Below are positions 59,355 through 64,000 of a stretch of 64,000 bases of DNA, in pieces; position 1 is the stretch's first letter, and each line of letters opens with the position of its first letter. A program made the translations under genes and the position numbers. The DNA is taken from NCBI GenBank assembly GCA_030267565.1, contig BRXU01000003.1, positions 372,001-436,000 of the forward strand, written 5' to 3'. The notes under the pieces were generated by a model, which saw only the letters and a list, made by a program, of their open reading frames with translations, did no database searches and was not told the DNA's origin. The stretch comes from Pleodorina starrii (Eukaryota > Chlorophyta > Chlorophyceae > Chlamydomonadales > Volvocaceae).

Positions 59355-61438
59355 CGAGACACAGACGACGAAAGAATGCGCGCAAAGGACGTTTGGCAAA
59401 GGAAAGAGACTACAGAGGCGGGACAAGAGTACCGCCCATGAAGCGCTACGAGGGCTGGCTACGCGTGTCGAGTAACCGCTAAAATGCACCGAAAGCATTA
59501 CGCGATGATTCTCAGGCGCCGACTGCCTCTTTACTGTACACGCCAAGCGCTGCAAATGATGAGGCACACATCACATCACATCACAGTTCGTTACGTTACC
59601 TGCACTACGAAGGTGTATGTAGGATTCAGGGGCAAGGCGAAACCGGGCCTGCCGTATACGGCAGCACGGGCGCGCATCCACACACACACAGAATGACACG
59701 ATACAACGAACCGCAGGCGTCGGGCTGCGGTTCCGGAGACTCCGTCTGTACATTCGTATAGCCAAAAGGAAATGGGCATCCTCAGTTACCCGAGGAGCCC
59801 GGCGATCTGCACTCAATTCGTCGCGCTGATAAAGGGATAACGACCCATGGGACCGACCGAGACCACGTTCTCGGGCGCTTGTCACAGCAACTCCCCGCCT
59901 CGCCCAGGGCCGGGCAACGCATGGCAAAGCGGCTGCGACAATGATTGACGCCAATTGACAGCCGTGGAAAACGCTTTTTGAAACTGAAACTCACTTTTCA
60001 AGGGCGCAATGCAAGTCGCCAACCCAAACGGCGCAGGGGGGCCCGTGGGAGGAGGGGCCCTCAGGGACAGCGCGGCCGCGCCACAAGCGGCTGTAGGGCA
60101 ACGGCCAAGCCTCCTCTCGCTAAAAAGAAAGGCCGCGCCAGCCGCCCCCACCCACGGCAATGCCACGGATTTCACCTCTTCCCCCGGTGTCGCTCACCCT
60201 CCTCCCACGTCCCCCCGATGCGCGCAAACAAAGAAACGCCCGCAGGCTCTTCAACCACGCTCGCAGGATTTCCGCATCAAACGAAGACCCGCGCGGCCAT
60301 CTGCCGCGCCTCCTTTGCTCCTCCGCCATCATACGTCCTAGGACACACAACGTGCAGTACGACAGACGTACAGAGTACAGTACGGCGGCCCAAGTCATTC
60401 AAAGCACTCTCCTCCTCTGCTGCCGCACTGTGACGCTCTCCTTTCCTTTATAGCCCAACGGGCCAAAGCAGGCTCTTCAGGCCTTCTCCTGTGGTACCTG
60501 TGTGCTTGGGTCACAGAAACACACTCCCTTCCCCTGCGCGTGCCGCTGCGTGCGGGCCTCGGCAACCATTTCCGCGGGCCGGCCATCTCACCTCAACAAA
60601 GCACACGCCGCAAACATACTCAGCGTGCCGAACGGCGCCTGCGATACTTCCGAAGCTGGTTCTTCAACAAGGGTGCGCCGCCACGCACCGCTTTGTCGAG
60701 GCCGCGTGGCCTTCCGCTCCCCAACCCACAATTCAGGGAGTTCGAGCAGCGGCGGGGCCTGTTGCCCGCGCCGGCACGACTCCAACCCCCCACACACAAA
60801 GCAAACACACACGCGCACACCTCTCGAGGCGCACACGCGCAGAGCTGCTCAGCGCCCAACCCCCCCATTCGTCTGACCTCCTAAAAAGTGCGCATTCGGG
60901 AGGCTACAAGCCATTAGGACATCTGTGGAGGGCTACGCCCAGGGGGACAGGAAACTACTTTTTGTTCCCATCAGCAGGCTTGCTCCCCCCATCGCGTCGG
61001 GCACTTCCTCACCCACCCACCTCTCGGCCACAAATGAAATGCCCTGCTAGCTGCCGTACCCTGCTGCGCCGTTACCGCCACACATCTTGTCGGTGACGAC
61101 CTTTCGCTGATGCGGGACATCAGCAACAGCCCCCGACGCCCCAACAACCTCGCCTGACGAAACCCTCGAGCCGTCCCGTGTACACCGCGCACGAGCGCAC
61201 CTGTACCGCAGGTTCCGTACCTTTCCCGTAGTGTCCTTACGCGACCGACTCAAACACTCAGTATGGATAAAAGCTCCACGAACACCGATTTTTGAGCCCG
61301 ACAGAACAAACCCTTGACTCCCAATTACCCGACTTCCCAATAACCCGACTCCCCATTTACCCCTCGGAACAGCCATGACAACCAACCCACAAAACTATAC
61401 CTAGAAGAGCCTTAGGGTTTTGCCGCTGTGTTGCCTCC

Positions 61439-64000
61439 TTAGGCAACCACCCCAGCCTGCGTCTCCTCGTCAGACGCAGTCCCGGGAATCGGGATCGGGA
61501 TGACCAAGCCGTGCGGGTGCCGTACAACGCCGCCGCCGCGGCCTCCAGCGCCGCCAGCTCCAGCGGAAGCATCCACTCCGGCGGGTTGCTGTTGCTGCTG
61601 CTGCTGCTGCTGCTGGCCTGATGAAATGTAGAGGTCAGGAAGCGCCGCTAGGGTCTGACCAATGCTGGCGGCGGCGGCATCGACGCTGCTGCCGCCACCG
61701 CCGCCGCCGGCGGCCAGGGGTCCGGGGCCCGCCGGGTGCTCCGCGTGGTTGGGCGGGCTGTCGCTGTACGACCGACTGTGTTTCAGTGTGTGGTGTGCCG
61801 TACACCATGCCCAGCCCGAGGCGGGGGCGAGGATCCGCATGGGATGGGGAGGGAGGCGGGGAGGCAGCAGAAAGGGAAAGGGCGCGGGTTTGCAGTGAAG
61901 AGCAACGGAGGGGTGCGTTGTGCGTTGTGCGATGCGTCAGGAAGGGGGAAATAAGCCGCAACAGTCAGTCGAACAGAGGACACGGTGGGTTCTCTGTTCA
62001 ATCCACAGCTCAGTCGTTGGTTAGTACAACTGCCAATCGTGGGCGACCAGCAGCCACAAAACAGGTCAGTCAGGGAATCCACGGGTTTAGCAAGCAAGAG
62101 CGGCGGCCTGAAACAATGTGTAACGCCAACAGTGTATTTATTAGACGATGCAGTATTATACATCGCTTGGTGATGGATTATCAGTGGTTTACTGCGTGAA
62201 GTCATGACAACACGTCGGCAGGAGGGAAGCAAAAGAGGGGAAGTGCGCAGCACCTCCCTCCCAGAGGAGCATTCGACATGTGTGTGCGTGTGTGTGCGTG
62301 TGCGTGTGATGTACATTCATGCATGCATGCAAGATGGCCAGAACCCACATCTCCGCGCCGCCGCTGCCGAAATCGCAGCCACCGACGCCGCCCAGTCACA
62401 GCGCCGTCGCCGCACCGCCCGCGCCGCCCGACGCCTCGCCCCCGTCCCCGCCCCCCGCCCCCGCGGCCGCGATGGCCGTGGCCGCGGCGGTGGCGGCGGG
62501 CGCGGGCGCCGTCAGGCCGCCGGCCGTCCCACCACCGACCTCCAGTCCCTCCTCTCCGCACCTTCGGAAGCTGCGCCCGCCGCTGTGCCGGCGGCCCTTA
62601 TTGGCGCTGAACCTGCTAGGGGAGACCAACGGGTCCCCCGCCGACACCAGGCCGCCGGTGGGGGATCCGTGGATGGCCGGGAGCGGCGCATCCGGAGTGC
62701 CGGCGGCGCCGTCGCCCTCGCGGCGCTCGAGGTCGCCGGCGGCGGCGGCGGCGGCGGCGGCCGCGTCGGGGCCGCCGGCGGCGGGCGTGCCGGCCACCAC
62801 CCGTGGCGGCGCGAGGCCGGCGTTGGAGAGTAATGGCAGGCCGGACTGCGGCGGGTACGGCGGTACGACGCAGTGGCAGAGAGCGGGGGCAGTTGTCAAG
62901 GCTGGAATCAGACCATTTCCTGTTGTGTAGGCACATTCTGGTAGGGGGCCGAAATAGGTAACGCGGTTACGTGGCAAGCTTCCTGCTGTAGGGCTGCCCT
63001 CAGCCCCTTTATGCATGCGCGCTATCTAGTTCGGGTGATGTCTTTCTGTCACATCGCGCTTGTAGGTACTTCTCTCTCAATAGTACCACGCTACAACATT
63101 TCCACTCCACTTCCACAGTTCCCTCTCCCGGCTGCTGCCTCGTTTCCCGACCACGTGTCCAGCGCTCTACCACGCAAGTGCCCGCTGCCCGGTGCTTGAC
63201 ACGAGCACTCACCCCCCGCCTTTTGCCCCCAATCAACACGGTAGTCGGGTCCCCGATCGCTCGCGCGTCGCCGCGGCCTTGCCCCACCTGCTCCGACCCG
63301 TGGGTCACTTTGACCGGTCGCTTCGGTGTGCGGTTCGCCAGCGCCCGCTCCGCCGCCGCCAGCGCCACCTCCCCACCGCCATAGTCGTCGTCATCGTCGT
63401 TCGGGTGGTTCGGGTGGCCGCTGACACCGGGAGTGGAGCCCCCGGCTGAGGCGGGAGAGGGCGCGGGCGCGTTGCCCGCCGCGCCGTTCACGGCGTGCCC
63501 CAGCGGCGTCGCCGGACCCGTCGCCGCGGCGTGACTGCCGCCGCCGCCGCCACCGCCACCTGCGGAACGTAGCGTGTGAGTGAGAACGTTGTCTTTATTT
63601 TCAAGGAATAGTGGAACGTTTACTAGCACTAAAGCTCTCCTTCCTTACCGGTATCCTCCCCAGTACCGTTCTCCTTTCCTGTTCTCCCCCGCATACACAC
63701 ACGCGCACACACAACACGCAGTACCGTCACGCCCTACCTCCGTTCATGCGGGCTCCGCCAGCGGTGCCCTGCGCGCCTCCCGCCGCCGCGATGGGCCCGG
63801 CGGGGCCGCCGCCCATGCCACCCATCCCGGCCATGCCCAGGCCGGCCGCGTGGGGGTCTCGCGTCATGAAGGGCACAGCCCAGGGCTGCGCCAGCGGGTT
63901 GAGGCGCGAGGGGCTGGGCGGCGGCAGCGAGACGTTGCTGGCGCCGCCGGCGCTGCCAGACGACACGCCGCGGCCGCCGCCGCTGCCGGCGCTGGCGCCG
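61439..64000 (-). CDS. Unrecognised low-complexity protein, 3' part (runs off right edge)
   Basis: Four minus-strand exons (64000-63738, 63559-63288, 62845-62562, 61775-61439) join in one frame with consensus GT-AG borders and end at a TAA stop (61441-61439). The 5' part lies beyond the window. The encoded ~385 residues are rich in Gly, Ala, Ser and Pro. They include a run of Asp (PNDDDDDYGGG), a Met-Gly stretch (GLGMAGMGGMGGG), an Arg/Ser segment (SFRSRSYSDSPP) formed across the exon 3/4 junction, and a run of ten Gln near the C terminus. No domain is recognised. The smooth junctions and the consistent frame support a real gene, but low-complexity frames in GC-rich DNA can mislead. A disordered regulatory or RNA-associated tail is one possibility, not a claim. 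Confidence 0.55.

Larger units (their letters stand above)
55615..61438. other. Long convergent intergenic region
   Basis: This 5.8-kb stretch lies between the 3' end of the transporter (+) and the right-edge gene (-). No recognisable coding block was found on either strand. It contains a TGTAA at 56273-56277, (GGT)n at about 56157-56180, (CTGT)n at about 57853-57873, a (CAC)n tract at 59324-59354, and many scattered GTACGGC/GCCGTAC motifs between 57.7 and 59.0 kb. Confidence 0.55.

Overview
The window looks like nuclear DNA of a green alga, most likely a volvocalean/chlorophycean (Chlamydomonas/Volvox/Gonium-type) genome. It is GC-rich. Its genes are split into many short exons by GT-AG introns rich in simple repeats. 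Proteins carry long Ala/Gly/Gln low-complexity tracts, candidate TGTAA polyadenylation signals lie downstream of several genes, and the gene content is plant-like (porphobilinogen deaminase and a PHT4-type carrier with transit-peptide-like N termini, plus a sterol C5-desaturase). I cannot name the species. All gene models below were assembled by hand from conserved protein blocks. Every accepted exon chain keeps GT-AG borders and a continuous reading frame.

Layout: (1) 1.9-5.8 kb (+), a CDCA7-like 4CXXC zinc-finger protein. (2) 10.2-18.1 kb (-), an 11-exon DEAD-box RNA helicase of the plant RH25/26/31 (MSS116-like) type with an enormous glutamine-rich C-terminal tail. (3) 22.0-25.0 kb (+), hydroxymethylbilane synthase. 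(4) 27.8-29.1 kb (-), sterol C5-desaturase, possibly with a further upstream exon. (5) 30.2-35.9 kb (+), a SMYD-like SET-domain protein. (6) 37.5-44.4 kb (+), a GRAM-VASt (Aster/Lam-type) membrane-anchored sterol-transfer protein. (7) 47.8-50.4 kb (+), proteasome ubiquitin receptor RPN10. (8) 51.8-55.6 kb (+), a PHT4-type anion/phosphate transporter. (9) 61.4 kb to the right edge (-), the 3' part of an unrecognised low-complexity protein. The gaps are long (1-6 kb) and I see no further convincing gene in them.

The genes are ordinary housekeeping or plastid genes and do not form an operon-like system. A sterol biosynthetic enzyme and a sterol-transport-type protein lie within about 8 kb of each other, which may be coincidence. 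The most unusual signal is in the introns. At least three short dispersed repeat families recur in introns of different genes (SET, GRAM-VASt, RPN10, PHT4). In every copy I judged, the C-rich side faces the nearer exon: forward copies lie upstream of 3' splice sites and reverse copies just after 5' splice sites. One family also sits as a discrete insertion of about 54 bp in an intergenic repeat whose second copy, at 25.6-25.8 kb, lacks it. This suggests small mobile or introner-like elements shaping these introns. An inverted pair flanks one 65-bp exon of the GRAM-VASt gene.
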